Positions 41,698-50,377 of a stretch of 64,000 nucleotides of DNA are shown piece by piece. Numbering within the stretch: position 1 is the stretch's first letter; every line of letters starts with the position of its first letter. A program made the position numbers and the translations under genes. The notes beneath the pieces are model-generated. The model had not been told where the DNA came from. It was given only the letters and a program-made list of their open reading frames with translations, and did not search any database. Source of the DNA: Methylobacterium sp. J-078 (GTDB lineage: Bacteria > Pseudomonadota > Alphaproteobacteria > Rhizobiales > Beijerinckiaceae); NCBI RefSeq assembly GCF_022829285.1, contig NZ_JAKSYI010000132.1, forward strand, positions 1-64,000, written 5' to 3'.

Positions 41698-42867
41698 GTG
41701 AACGTCACCCAGATCACCCATCACGACCTCGACGGCTACGGCGCCTCCACGGTGGTCGGCCGCTTCGTCGACGTGTCGCGGATCGTGCACGTGCCGCGCT
41801 ATTCCGATGTCGGCCCGGTGGTCGAGGCCGAGCTGAAGCGCCTCGGCAAGGCCCGCGAGCCGGAGATGATCGTGATGACCGATCTCGGCCTGGAGGCCGT
41901 GGCGGTGACGTTCATCAAGAGCTTCGCCGCCCTGAACCGCCGCCGCGACGCCGCCGCCCGCCACCGCCTGATCGTGCTCGACCACCACGCCTCGTCGGTC
42001 GACCAGCTCCGTGACGGCAAGCTCGAACCCCGCGTCGACCCCGAGGCGCCGAATGTGAAGCGCTTCGACCTCGAGGACCGCGACATCGTCGTGCTCATCG
42101 ACGAGACCCGCTGCGCCACGCGGCTGGCCTACGATCACCGGGCGCTCTACGCCAGCGGCGAAGCCGGCAGTCGCGAGGTGGGCGAGGACCCGATCCTGGC
42201 GGCGCTGGTGACGGCGGTGGACGCCGTCGACCTCTGGCGCAAGGACCGCGCGGAATTCCAGGCGGGCCTGAGCCTCGACGAGATGTTCTGGGACAACGTC
42301 TCGAACCTCGTGCCCATCGGCCATCCCTGGCACGACCGCTTCGTGAGCGACCTCCTCCTCGGGGTGGCGCGCCTCCTCGGCGACGGGGCCACGCCGGCGG
42401 GCATCGAGGGGCAGGTCGGCGCCCTGCGCACCGCCATCCTCGACCGCTACCTCGCGGACGATGCCGGCGACGACCGCACGCTCACCACCCGCATGCGGAT
42501 CGCCCGCGTGCTCGCCCGTTCGGATCTGTTCCATCCCCTCTCCGACGGCACGCTGATGTCCTTCGGCCTCGATTCGGGCACCTTCCAGCGGGTCTCGGAC
42601 CTCATCATGGAGAGCGGCCGGGCCAGCCGCGTGCTCAACGTGCAGCGGGCCGGCACCATGTCGTTCCGCTCCAACAACGAGACGGCCCTGGAGGGCGCCC
42701 GGCGCTTCCGGGGCGGCGGCCACAAGGATGCGGCCGGCGGCAAGCTGACCAGCGGCACCGCCTTCTCGCTGGCCGACGCCATCGCGCAGGTGGAGCCGGT
42801 CCTGAACCCGCCCGCCCCCGACCCCTCGGCGAGCCCGTTCGGGGCCCTGAAGAACTGGAAGGGCTGA
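41698..42867 (+). CDS. DHH-family phosphoesterase
   Basis: Predicted phosphoesterase of 389 residues starting at GTG 41698, with GAGGAC upstream. The first motif HHDLDGYGAS (about 7-16), the DHH motif LDHHASSVDQL (about 98-108) and a C-terminal DHHA1-type glycine motif FRGGGHKDAAGGKL (about 340-353) define the superfamily. It includes NrnA-type oligoribonucleases, cyclic-dinucleotide phosphodiesterases and exopolyphosphatases. The second motif replaces the usual DNN by MTDLG, so the metal site is of the variant type. The natural substrate (short RNA, pAp or c-di-nucleotide) cannot be told from sequence. The next gene starts 24 bp later on the same strand. Confidence 0.87.
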   Translation: MNVTQITHHDLDGYGASTVVGRFVDVSRIVHVPRYSDVGPVVEAELKRLGKAREPEMIVMTDLGLEAVAVTFIKSFAALNRRRDAAARHRLIVLDHHASSVDQLRDGKLEPRVDPEAPNVKRFDLEDRDIVVLIDETRCATRLAYDHRALYASGEAGSREVGEDPILAALVTAVDAVDLWRKDRAEFQAGLSLDEMFWDNVSNLVPIGHPWHDRFVSDLLLGVARLLGDGATPAGIEGQVGALRTAILDRYLADDAGDDRTLTTRMRIARVLARSDLFHPLSDGTLMSFGLDSGTFQRVSDLIMESGRASRVLNVQRAGTMSFRSNNETALEGARRFRGGGHKDAAGGKLTSGTAFSLADAIAQVEPVLNPPAPDPSASPFGALKNWKG

Positions 42868-42891
42868 GATCCCTCACGGAGGCATGTCCCG

Positions 42892-43821
42892 ATGACGATC
42901 ACCGAGCGCGGGCCGAGCCCGTTCCTGGCCGGCTTCACCCTGGCCGATATCGGCCTCGGCGACGTGAGCCTGCGGGTGGCCCGCTCGCCCGGCGGTTCGG
43001 GCCTGCCGGTGCTTCTCCTGCACGGGCATCCGCAGACGCACGCCACCTGGCACGCGGTGGCGCCCGCCCTGGCGGCGGCCGGGCATCCGGTGTTCGCGCC
43101 GGACCTGCGCGGCTACGGCGATTCGGACCGGCCGGTCTCGGACGACGACCACGCCCCCTATTCCAAGCGCGCCATGGCGGCCGACGTGGTGGCGCTGATG
43201 CGCGCCTGCGGCCATCCGCGCTTCGCCGTGGTCGGGCATGATCGCGGCGGGCGCGTCGCCCACCGCATGGCCCTCGACCACCCGGAGGCGGTCGATCGCC
43301 TCGCCGTCCTCGACATCGCCCCGACCCTGACGATGTACGAGACCACGGACCGCGCCTTCGCCACCCGGTACTTCTGGTGGTTCTTCCTGATCCAGCCCGC
43401 ACCCCTGCCCGAGCGCATGATCGGCGCCGACCCGGAGGCCTATCTGCGCCACCACCTCGCCGGCCAGAGCCGGACGCGCGGCGTGCCGAGCGAGGCGATG
43501 GTGCGGGAATACCTGCGCTGCTACCGGGCCCCCGGCGGCATCCACGCGATCTGCGAGGATTACCGGGCGGCGGCCGGGATCGACCTCGACCACGACCGGG
43601 CCGACGCGGCGGCCGGCCGCCGGGTGACGGCCCCGCTCCTCGCGCTCTGGGGCGGCCTCGGCACGGTCGGCGCCCTCTACGACGTCACCGCCACCTGGCG
43701 CGCCAAGGCCGATGCGGTCACGGGGCAGGCCCTGCCCTGCGGGCACCTCCTGCAGGAGGAGGCCCCGAGCGCCGTGCTGGAGCACCTGTTGCCGTTCCTG
43801 GCGGGAGCGCCGCGAGACTGA
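42892..43821 (+). CDS. Alpha/beta hydrolase, haloacetate dehalogenase-like
   Basis: Hydrolase of 309 residues with an aspartate nucleophile: VVGHDRGGRVAHRMALDHP (Asp117), probable acid in LDIAPTLTMYE (about 141) and histidine in PCGHLLQEEAP (about 285). The oxyanion motif is HGHPQTH. Overall similarity is to fluoroacetate/haloacetate dehalogenases. From memory of that family, the halide-pocket His-Trp pair corresponds here to Trp162-Trp163, and the pocket Tyr to a Trp in LALWGG. So the halide site may be altered and the substrate may be different (for example an epoxide). It is 24 bp downstream of the DHH gene and probably co-transcribed. Confidence 0.88.
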   Translation: MTITERGPSPFLAGFTLADIGLGDVSLRVARSPGGSGLPVLLLHGHPQTHATWHAVAPALAAAGHPVFAPDLRGYGDSDRPVSDDDHAPYSKRAMAADVVALMRACGHPRFAVVGHDRGGRVAHRMALDHPEAVDRLAVLDIAPTLTMYETTDRAFATRYFWWFFLIQPAPLPERMIGADPEAYLRHHLAGQSRTRGVPSEAMVREYLRCYRAPGGIHAICEDYRAAAGIDLDHDRADAAAGRRVTAPLLALWGGLGTVGALYDVTATWRAKADAVTGQALPCGHLLQEEAPSAVLEHLLPFLAGAPRD

Positions 43822-43893
43822 GCGACCCTGCGTCGCGCCCGGATCAGGCGTGTCCGATCGCCGGTTGTCCCCACGAGGAACGAGGGACACCCC

Positions 43894-46170
43894 ATGGCGA
43901 TACCGGCTGACGCGCTCGCGCACCCGATCCGGCTCGGGCAGCCGCATCCGCGCGTGGAGGGGCCCGCGAAGGTGACGGGCACGATCCGATACGCCTCGGA
44001 CGTCCCCCTGCCCGGTCTCGCGCATGCGGCCCTCGTCACCAGCACGATACCGCGCGGGCGCATCGCGGGGTTCAGCCTGGAGGCCGCGCGGGCGGTGCCG
44101 GGCGTGCTCGGCATCTTCACCCACCGGGAGTTCGCCGGTGCGATCCGCCCGGTGAAGCATCTCATGGCGGGGGGCTACGCCAATAGCGGGCACCTGCCCC
44201 TCGGATCGGACGCGGTGGCCTACGCGGGCCAGATCGTCGCCCTGGTGGTGGCCGAGAGTCGGGAGGCGGCCCAGGCGGGTGCCGCCCGCGTCGGCGTGCG
44301 CTACGCCCCCACCCCTTTCGCGGACGGGTTCGACGCGCCCGGTGCCGAGACGGTGCGGCTGGCCGACCTCAAGCCGAAGCATCACGACCCCGTCCGGGGC
44401 GACGCCGACGCGGCCCTGGTGCGGGCGGAGGTGACGGTCTCAGGCCGCTACCGCACGCCGATCCAGCACCACAACCCCATCGAGCTCTACACCACCACCT
44501 GCGCGTGGGAGGGCCCCCGGCTCACGGTCCACGAGCCCTCGCGCTATATCGGCGCCGTGCGGCACGGGCTTGCGGCGCAGCTCGGCCTCGACCCCGCCGA
44601 CATCCGCGTGGTGTCCGGGCCGATCGGCGGCCATTTCGGGGCCAAGCTGGCGCTGGCGCAGTACACCGCGCCGGTGGCGCTGGCGGCCCGCATCCTCGGC
44701 CGCCCCGTCTCCCTGGTGGCGAGCCGGCGCGACGGCTTCACCATCGCGAACTACCGGCCCGAGAGCCGGCACGACATCCGCCTCGGCGCGACCCGCGACG
44801 GGCGCTTCACCGCCCTGGTGCACGAAGCGGAGGTGATCGCCTCGCGCTTCGACCCCTTCGCCATGGAGGGCACCGACGTCACCGCGAGCCTCTACGCCTG
44901 CCCGGCCGTGCGCACCGACGAGCGCGCCGTGCGGGTCGACCGCAATACCCCGGGGCCGATGCGGGCGCCCCCGGAGGTGCCCTACCTCTTCGCCCTCGAG
45001 AGCGCGGTGGACGAGATGGCGCACGCGCTGCGCCTCGACCCCATCGAACTGCGCCGCCGCAACGACACCGCCACCGACCCGATCTCGGGCCGGCCGTTCT
45101 CCTCGCGTCCGCTGATGGCCTGCTTCAAGGCGGGCGCCGAGGCCTTCGGCTGGGCGGAGCGCGACCCTGTGCCGGGGCGGATGCAGGACGGCCCCTGGCG
45201 GATCGGCCTCGGCTGCGCCGCCTCGGCCCGGCCCGTGAAGATCTCGCCGGCCACCATGCGGGTCGCGCTCGCGGCCGGGGGCCGCGCCACCGTGGAGACC
45301 GCCCACCACGAGATCGGCAACGGCATCACGACGCTGCTCGCCCTCGGCGCCGCCGAGTGGCTCGGGATCGCCCCCGAATCGGTGACGGTCCGGCTCGGCG
45401 ACACCAACCTCCCCGCCGCCGGCCTTTCGGGGGGCTCCGCCACCACCACGAGCCTGATCCACACCCTGGCGCAGGCCTGCGAGACCCTGCGGAGCCGCCT
45501 CGCCGCAGCCTCCGTCGCAGAGGGTGGCCCGCTTTCGGGGGCCGACCCGGCGACCTGCCGTCTCGCGGACGGGTTCCTCGTCGCGGCGGATGGGCGCCGC
45601 GCGCCCCTCGACCGCTGCCTCGCGCGACTCGGTACACGGGAAGTCGAGACGACGACCGCCTTCACCCCAGTGGGCGCGGAGCCGGACGCCCTGGCCGCCA
45701 TCGAATCGGGCCGGATGGCCCTGGCCACCGGCGGCGAGTCCGTGTCCTGGGCCTTCGGGGCCCAGTTCGCCCGGGTGATGGTCCATGCGGAGACGGGCGA
45801 GATCCGGGTGCCGCGCCTCCTGGGCGCCTTCGCGGCCGGGCGGGTGCTCAATCCGCTGACGGCCCGAAGCCAACTCACCGGAGGGATGGTCTGGGGTCTC
45901 GGCTCGGCGCTCCTGGAGGAGACGATTCTCGACAGGGGGCATTACCGCAACGCGGATCTGGCCGAGTACCTTGTCGCCACCGCCGCCGACGTGCCTGACA
46001 TCGAAGCCCTGTTCGTTCCCGATCCGGACGCGGCCGTGAACCCCCTCGGACTCAAGGGCCTGGGCGAGCTCGGCATCATCGGCGTCAACGCGGCCATCGC
46101 CAACGCGGTCTTCCACGCCACCGGCCGGCGCATCCGCGCGCTGCCGATTCGGGTGGAGGACCTGCTCTGA
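43894..46170 (+). CDS. Xanthine dehydrogenase-family oxidoreductase, molybdopterin-binding subunit
   Basis: Large subunit (758 residues) of a molybdenum hydroxylase, closest in plan to PaoC/YagR-type aldehyde oxidoreductases. The N-terminal domain (about 15-125) has PRVEGPAKVTGTIRYASDV. The molybdopterin regions include GPIGGHFGAKLALAQYTAPV (about 243-262), RNTPGPMRAPPEVPYLFALE (about 350-369) and the catalytic glutamate in LKGLGELGIIGVNAAIANAVFHATG (about 716-740). It has no Tat signal. The FAD and [2Fe-2S] subunits that normally accompany it are not in the window. CGAGGAACGAGGGAC gives a good ribosome-binding site. Confidence 0.92.
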   Translation: MAIPADALAHPIRLGQPHPRVEGPAKVTGTIRYASDVPLPGLAHAALVTSTIPRGRIAGFSLEAARAVPGVLGIFTHREFAGAIRPVKHLMAGGYANSGHLPLGSDAVAYAGQIVALVVAESREAAQAGAARVGVRYAPTPFADGFDAPGAETVRLADLKPKHHDPVRGDADAALVRAEVTVSGRYRTPIQHHNPIELYTTTCAWEGPRLTVHEPSRYIGAVRHGLAAQLGLDPADIRVVSGPIGGHFGAKLALAQYTAPVALAARILGRPVSLVASRRDGFTIANYRPESRHDIRLGATRDGRFTALVHEAEVIASRFDPFAMEGTDVTASLYACPAVRTDERAVRVDRNTPGPMRAPPEVPYLFALESAVDEMAHALRLDPIELRRRNDTATDPISGRPFSSRPLMACFKAGAEAFGWAERDPVPGRMQDGPWRIGLGCAASARPVKISPATMRVALAAGGRATVETAHHEIGNGITTLLALGAAEWLGIAPESVTVRLGDTNLPAAGLSGGSATTTSLIHTLAQACETLRSRLAAASVAEGGPLSGADPATCRLADGFLVAADGRRAPLDRCLARLGTREVETTTAFTPVGAEPDALAAIESGRMALATGGESVSWAFGAQFARVMVHAETGEIRVPRLLGAFAAGRVLNPLTARSQLTGGMVWGLGSALLEETILDRGHYRNADLAEYLVATAADVPDIEALFVPDPDAAVNPLGLKGLGELGIIGVNAAIANAVFHATGRRIRALPIRVEDLL

Positions 46171-46272
46171 CGCAGCCGTGATCGCGCCGCCGGGTCCGGT
46201 CCGGACAGGCCGCCCTGGACGACCGCCCCGCGATCCTGTCTGATCGGGTCAATCAGAGGGGGGCAGCGCGTC

Positions 46273-46803
46273 ATGTCCGACGACCGCGACGATCAGGGCC
46301 GGCTCACGCGCGCGGCGAGCTTCGTTTTCCTCCACACCGAACACGCGATCTACGCCGCGCTCGGCCTCCTCCTCGCTCTGACCGCCCTCGTCGCGCTGAT
46401 CGACGCCTCTGCGCTGACCTGGGAAGCCTTGCGCCACCTCGGCGGTGCGGACCAGATCCTGGAGGTGGTGGACCGGCTGCTGTTCCTGCTGATGCTCATC
46501 GAGATCCTGCACACGGTGCGGGTCTCGATGCGGTCCGGCAAGCTGACCTGCGAGCCCTTCCTCATCGTCGGGCTCATCGCCTCGATCCGGCGCGTCCTGG
46601 TGATCACCCTGCAATCGTCGGAGATCACCCACGCCAAGGACTGGTCGCCGGAGAAGCAGGCGCTGTTCCAGGCCTCGATGATCGAGCTCGGCGTCCTCGC
46701 CGGGCTGATCCTCACGATGGTGTTCGCGATCTTCATGCTCCACCGCGCCCGCGATGACGGCAAGCCGGCGGGCGAGGAATCCGCCGAGCACGCCGGTTCC
46801 TGA
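46273..46803 (+). CDS. PsiE-like membrane protein (phosphate-starvation-inducible family)
   Basis: Integral membrane protein of 176 residues with four hydrophobic segments (about 30-50, 75-95, 96-115 and 138-158). The PsiE family features are HTEHAIYAALGLLLALTALVALI at the first helix, VVDRLLFLLMLIEILHTVRVSMRSGKL in the middle and PFLIVGLIASIRRVLVITLQSSE near residues 96-118. The biochemical role of PsiE is unknown; E. coli psiE responds to phosphate limitation. It is followed by a bidirectional terminator. No Pho box was identified upstream. Confidence 0.88.
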   Translation: MSDDRDDQGRLTRAASFVFLHTEHAIYAALGLLLALTALVALIDASALTWEALRHLGGADQILEVVDRLLFLLMLIEILHTVRVSMRSGKLTCEPFLIVGLIASIRRVLVITLQSSEITHAKDWSPEKQALFQASMIELGVLAGLILTMVFAIFMLHRARDDGKPAGEESAEHAGS

Positions 46804-46833
46804 CCCGGCCGCGCCTCGAGGCCCTCGAACGCG

Positions 46834-46856
46834 AAAAAGCCCGGCGAGCCGGGCTT
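46834..46856. terminator. Bidirectional terminator between psiE-like gene and ldtR
   Basis: AAGCCCGG (46837-46844) pairs with CCGGGCTT (46849-46856) around a 4-nt loop. It is preceded by AAAAA, which serves the minus-strand transcript as a T-run. It lies between convergent genes ending at 46803 and 46891. Confidence 0.8.
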
Positions 46857-46890
46857 GCGCTTCTCAGGCAGGATTCGAGCGCTTCCCCAC

Positions 46891-47406
46891 TCAGAGGCGG
46901 TAGCGGATCTGGTCGGTCCAGAAGCGCTCCAGCCGGCTCAGGGCCACGTTGAGGCGTCCGAAATCGTCGTCCGAGATGCCGCCGATCGGCTGGATGGTGC
47001 GGGCGTGCTTGTCGTAGAGGCTCTGGATGATGTCGTGGACCTGGCGGCCCTTGTCGGTGAGGCTGATGCGCACCGAGCGGCGATCCGTCTTCGAGCGGGC
47101 ATGGTGCAGGTAGCCGGCCTCGACGAGCTTCTTCACGTTGTAGGAGACGTTCGAGCCCAGGTAGTAGCCCTTGGTGCGCAGCTCGCTCGCGGTCAGCTCC
47201 TTGTCGCCGATGTTGTAGAGGAGCAGGGCCTGGACGCTGTTGACGTCCTCGCGCTCGCGGCGCTCGAACTCGTCCTTGATCACGTCGAGCAGGCGGCGGT
47301 GCAGCCGCTCGACGAGGTGCAGGGCCTCGAGATACGAGCCATGCGCCGGGGCGGTCTCGGGAGCGTTGTCGGTCTTGCTAACCTTGGCAGCCTGGGACTT
47401 CATCAT
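46891..47406 (-). CDS. ldtR: LdtR-type MarR family regulator
   Basis: Winged-helix regulator of 171 residues, preceded by ACGAGG. The core VNSVQALLLYNIGDKELTASELRTKGYYLGSNVSYNVKKLVEAGYLHHARSKTDRRSVRISLTDKG (about 55-121) matches the alphaproteobacterial LdtR group almost word for word as I recall it. In Liberibacter and Sinorhizobium LdtR controls an L,D-transpeptidase and stress tolerance. A perfect dyad ATTTACC-N6-GGTAAAT (47518-47537) lies 112 bp upstream and may be its own operator. The upstream DUF6163 and hydrolase genes on the same strand are conserved neighbours. Confidence 0.9.
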   Translation of the reverse strand: MMKSQAAKVSKTDNAPETAPAHGSYLEALHLVERLHRRLLDVIKDEFERREREDVNSVQALLLYNIGDKELTASELRTKGYYLGSNVSYNVKKLVEAGYLHHARSKTDRRSVRISLTDKGRQVHDIIQSLYDKHARTIQPIGGISDDDFGRLNVALSRLERFWTDQIRYRL

Positions 47407-47517
47407 GGGCCTCGTCAGGTCTCTGTGCTTTGCGGGCCGGTGTTCTTCGCCACCGCTCATGAAGCCAACCTAGGAGTCGCAGATGAAAGACGGTTTAAGC
47501 GATAGGATGAATTTGCG

Positions 47518-47537
47518 ATTTACCTCTCTCGGTAAAT
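47518..47537. promoter_or_regulatory. Dyad upstream of ldtR, candidate LdtR operator
   Basis: ATTTACC (47518-47524) and GGTAAAT (47531-47537) are exact complements with a 6-bp spacer, in an AT-rich stretch between the DUF6163 stop (47569) and the ldtR start. The size suits a MarR-type dimer. Inference from symmetry and position. Confidence 0.55.
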
Positions 47538-47568
47538 GCAAGATGAAGCGATCGACGTAACGCCGCGT

Positions 47569-48027
47569 TTACCGGCTTTCCCGGGCCGCAAGGAAGGACA
47601 AGATAAAATACAACGCAATAATTCCCGCTTGTGCTGCCAGGTATGGTGTCGCCATCGGCAGCAGTTGCGGGGTCAATACCGCGAGGGTGAGCGCGCTCGT
47701 GGCGGCGAGCAGCCAGACCACGCCGCCCCAGGCGCTGGTGAGCCACAGTCCCACCGCCGCCATCGCGTCGATCACCGCGAAGTAGACGATGACGCTCTGG
47801 CGCCCGATCGGCTCCGATTCGAAGGGCCGCGCCCCGGGCAGCACGTCGAGGATGCTGGCCCAGCTGGCCACGGCCTTGGCCAGCCAGAACAGGGCGGTGA
47901 GGCGCATGAACCAGATCAGCACCACGTCCCAGCCGGTCTGCGGGGCCTGCGGGCTCCGCTCGATCCGGTCGCTCCCGCCCGGGCCCCGCGCCTCGCGGGG
48001 GCCGCCCAGCTTGGTCAATCCACGCAC
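47569..48027 (-). CDS. DUF6163 family membrane protein
   Basis: Predicted 152-residue membrane protein with four hydrophobic segments (about 36-50, 75-92, 95-115 and 122-146; for example VVWLLAATSALTLAVLTPQLL). The start is taken as GTG 48027, where GGGAG lies 8 bp upstream and 13 bp separate it from the upstream hydrolase stop; the frame is open to 48147 inside that gene. Function unknown. It is conserved between ldtR and the HIBCH-type gene in Hyphomicrobiales (recalled), which supports the call. Confidence 0.8.
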   Translation of the reverse strand: MRGLTKLGGPREARGPGGSDRIERSPQAPQTGWDVVLIWFMRLTALFWLAKAVASWASILDVLPGARPFESEPIGRQSVIVYFAVIDAMAAVGLWLTSAWGGVVWLLAATSALTLAVLTPQLLPMATPYLAAQAGIIALYFILSFLAARESR

Positions 48028-48040
48028 CTTGAGGCTCCCA

Positions 48041-49096
48041 TCATGGATCGAATCGCGGTTCCGGCGCCGGACCCGGCGTGAAGGCGGCCGCGATGATGCC
48101 GGGCTCGACGCCGTCCAGGGTGGCGGGGTTCCAGGCCGGCGCGCCATCCTTGTCGATGACGGCGGCGCGCACGCCCTCGAAGAAGTCGGGCCCGCGCATC
48201 AGGGCGCTGACCATGCGGTATTCCGTGAGCATCGCTTGGCGGAAGCTCAGGGTCGCGCCTCGGCGCATCTGCTCGCGCACCAGGGTCAGGCTAGTGGGCG
48301 AGCGCGTGCGCATCAGCGCGGCGGTCTCGGCCGCGAAGGCGGACCCGTCCGCGTCGAGGCGCGCCAGGATCTGCCCGACGGTGTCGGCGGAAAAGCAGGC
48401 ATCGATGCGGGTGCGCTCGGCCACCAGCACGCCCGGCTCCGGCGCCGGCCGGGCATGAGCCGCCAGCACCGCGTCGACGGCCGTCCCGCCCGCAAGAGCC
48501 TCCACGATGGCGTCGAAATCCGCGGCCGGGGCATGGTGCGTGGCCAGACCCACCGCGTGGGCGTCGCCCGGCCCGATCCGGGCGCCGGTCAGCGCCAGGT
48601 AGGTTCCGGTCAGGCCGGGCAGGCGCGGCAGCACGTAGGTCATGCCGACATCGGGAAACAGGCCGATCCCGACCTCCGGCATCGCGAAACTGTAGGTCTC
48701 CGACGAGACCCGGTGGCTCCCATGGACCGAGATGCCGTTGCCGCCGCCCATGACCAGGCCCTCGATCAGGCTGATGACGGGCTTCGCGAACCGCTTCACG
48801 CTGGCGTCGAGGCCGTACTCGGCCCGCCAGAACGCATCGACGCCCGCGTGATCGCCAGCCTTCGCGAGGGCGTGGATCTGCCGGATGTCGCCCCCGGCGC
48901 AGAAGGCGCGCCCGCCCCGCCCGCGCAGCACCACCCGCGTCACCGCGGCGTCGCCGGCCCAGGCGTCGAGCTGCGCCTGCATCGCCGTGAGCATCGCGAG
49001 CGTCAGGGCGTTGAGGGCGCGCGGCCGGTTCAGCGTCACGAGGCCCAAAGCCCCGCGCCGCTCGAACAGGATCTCCGCTTCGCCCGAATCCGCCAT
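48041..49096 (-). CDS. 3-hydroxyisobutyryl-CoA hydrolase / enoyl-CoA hydratase family protein
   Basis: Crotonase-fold enzyme of 351 residues, the length of HIBCH rather than of short enoyl-CoA hydratases (about 260). The CoA-binding and oxyanion segments are FCAGGDIRQIHALA (about 65-78) and GLVMGGGNGISVHGSHRV (about 111-128), followed by TYSFAMPEVGIGLFPDVGMTYVLPRLPG, a HIBCH hallmark with the catalytic Glu and Asp. It would hydrolyse 3-hydroxyisobutyryl-CoA in valine breakdown. The frame extends to 49150, but 49096 has GGGGAC upstream and matches family length. It is first in the operon with DUF6163 and possibly ldtR. Confidence 0.92.
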   Translation of the reverse strand: MADSGEAEILFERRGALGLVTLNRPRALNALTLAMLTAMQAQLDAWAGDAAVTRVVLRGRGGRAFCAGGDIRQIHALAKAGDHAGVDAFWRAEYGLDASVKRFAKPVISLIEGLVMGGGNGISVHGSHRVSSETYSFAMPEVGIGLFPDVGMTYVLPRLPGLTGTYLALTGARIGPGDAHAVGLATHHAPAADFDAIVEALAGGTAVDAVLAAHARPAPEPGVLVAERTRIDACFSADTVGQILARLDADGSAFAAETAALMRTRSPTSLTLVREQMRRGATLSFRQAMLTEYRMVSALMRGPDFFEGVRAAVIDKDGAPAWNPATLDGVEPGIIAAAFTPGPAPEPRFDP

Positions 49097-49318
49097 CGTC
49101 GTCCCCGCTAGGATCGCCCGCTTAGACGAGGTTTTGGCGCGCGGCGTCAATCGCGCAGCGGCCCGCGCGCATGCCGGCTCCGCCGTGACGGGGTGGCGGC
49201 GATCCCTGCGTCGGCATCACGGGTTTCGAAGGCTTTTGCCGATGTGTTAGGCCCGTGCTCGCCCGCCCAGGCCCATATCTCTCATGGCCCGGGCCGAAAA
49301 CCATCGAGTTCGAGCACG

Positions 49319-50377
49319 ATGACCCACGAACCCGCCACCCCGCGTCCCCTGGCGGTCGAGACGGCCCAGGAGGCCGCCCGCCCGATGGCCTTGGGGCTCA
49401 CCCAGCGCCCGCGCCGCAACCGCAAGGCCGAGTGGTCCCGCCGCCTCGTGCGCGAGCATACCCTGACGGTGGACGACCTGATCTGGCCCCTCTTCGTCAT
49501 CGAAGGCTCGGGCCGGCGCGAGCCCATTGCGTCGATGCCCGGTGTCGAGCGCTTGAGCGTGGACGAGATCGTGCGCGACGCCGAGAAGGCCGCCCGCGCC
49601 GGCATCCCGGCGATCTCGTTCTTCCCCTACACCGAGCCGGGCTTGCGCGATCCCACCGGCTCGGAATCGCTCAATCGCGAAAACCTCGTCTGCCGGGCGG
49701 TGCGCGCCGTGAAGCGGGCGGTGCCGGAACTCGGGATCATGACCGACGTCGCCCTCGACCCCTATACCAGCCACGGCCATGACGGCCTGCTGGAGGACGG
49801 GGCGATCCTCAACGACGAGACCGTGGCCCTTCTCGTGGAGCAGAGCCTGATCCAGGCCGAGGCCGGCACCGACATCATCGCGCCGTCCGACATGATGGAC
49901 GGGCGCGTCGGCGCCATCCGGGCCGGCCTCGACCGGGCGGGATTCCGCGACGTCCAGATCATGGCCTACGCGGCCAAGTACGCGAGCGCCTTCTACGGCC
50001 CGTTCCGCGACGCCATCGGCACCCAGGCGGCGCTCGTCGGCGACAAGCGCACCTACCAGATGGACCCGGGCAATTCCGACGAGGCCATCCGCGAGGTCGC
50101 CCTCGACATCGCCGAGGGCGCGGATTCCGTCATGGTCAAGCCCGGCCTGCCCTATCTCGACATCATCCGCCGGGTGAAGGACGAATTCGCCGTGCCGACC
50201 TTCGCCTACCAGGTCTCGGGCGAGTACGCGATGATCGAGGCCGCCGCCCGCAACGGCTGGCTCGACGGCGACCGGGCCATGGTCGAGAGCCTGCTGGCCT
50301 TCAAGCGCGCCGGCGCCGACGGTGTGCTCACCTACTACGCCCTCCGGGTAGCCGAGCGGCTGCGCGCCGGCGCGTGA
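49319..50377 (+). CDS. hemB: Delta-aminolevulinic acid dehydratase (porphobilinogen synthase)
   Basis: Heme pathway enzyme of 352 residues that joins two 5-aminolevulinate molecules to porphobilinogen. Active-site lysines are Lys220 in YAAKYASAFYGPFRDA and Lys274 in MVKPGLPYLD. The metal region reads ALDPYTSHGHDG, with Asp in place of the zinc cysteines, so this is the Mg2+-dependent (zinc-independent) type usual in alphaproteobacteria. The start at 49319 gives the expected N-terminal arm RPRRNRKAEWSRRLVRE. It is divergent from the HIBCH-type gene and overlaps the next gene by GTGA. Confidence 0.96.
   Translation: MTHEPATPRPLAVETAQEAARPMALGLTQRPRRNRKAEWSRRLVREHTLTVDDLIWPLFVIEGSGRREPIASMPGVERLSVDEIVRDAEKAARAGIPAISFFPYTEPGLRDPTGSESLNRENLVCRAVRAVKRAVPELGIMTDVALDPYTSHGHDGLLEDGAILNDETVALLVEQSLIQAEAGTDIIAPSDMMDGRVGAIRAGLDRAGFRDVQIMAYAAKYASAFYGPFRDAIGTQAALVGDKRTYQMDPGNSDEAIREVALDIAEGADSVMVKPGLPYLDIIRRVKDEFAVPTFAYQVSGEYAMIEAAARNGWLDGDRAMVESLLAFKRAGADGVLTYYALRVAERLRAGA

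Noticed and set aside
40306..42723. An 805-codon open frame on the minus strand spanning dinB and the DHH gene
   Set aside because: It is a different frame over dinB and antisense to the DHH phosphoesterase. Both real genes have complete catalytic motifs.
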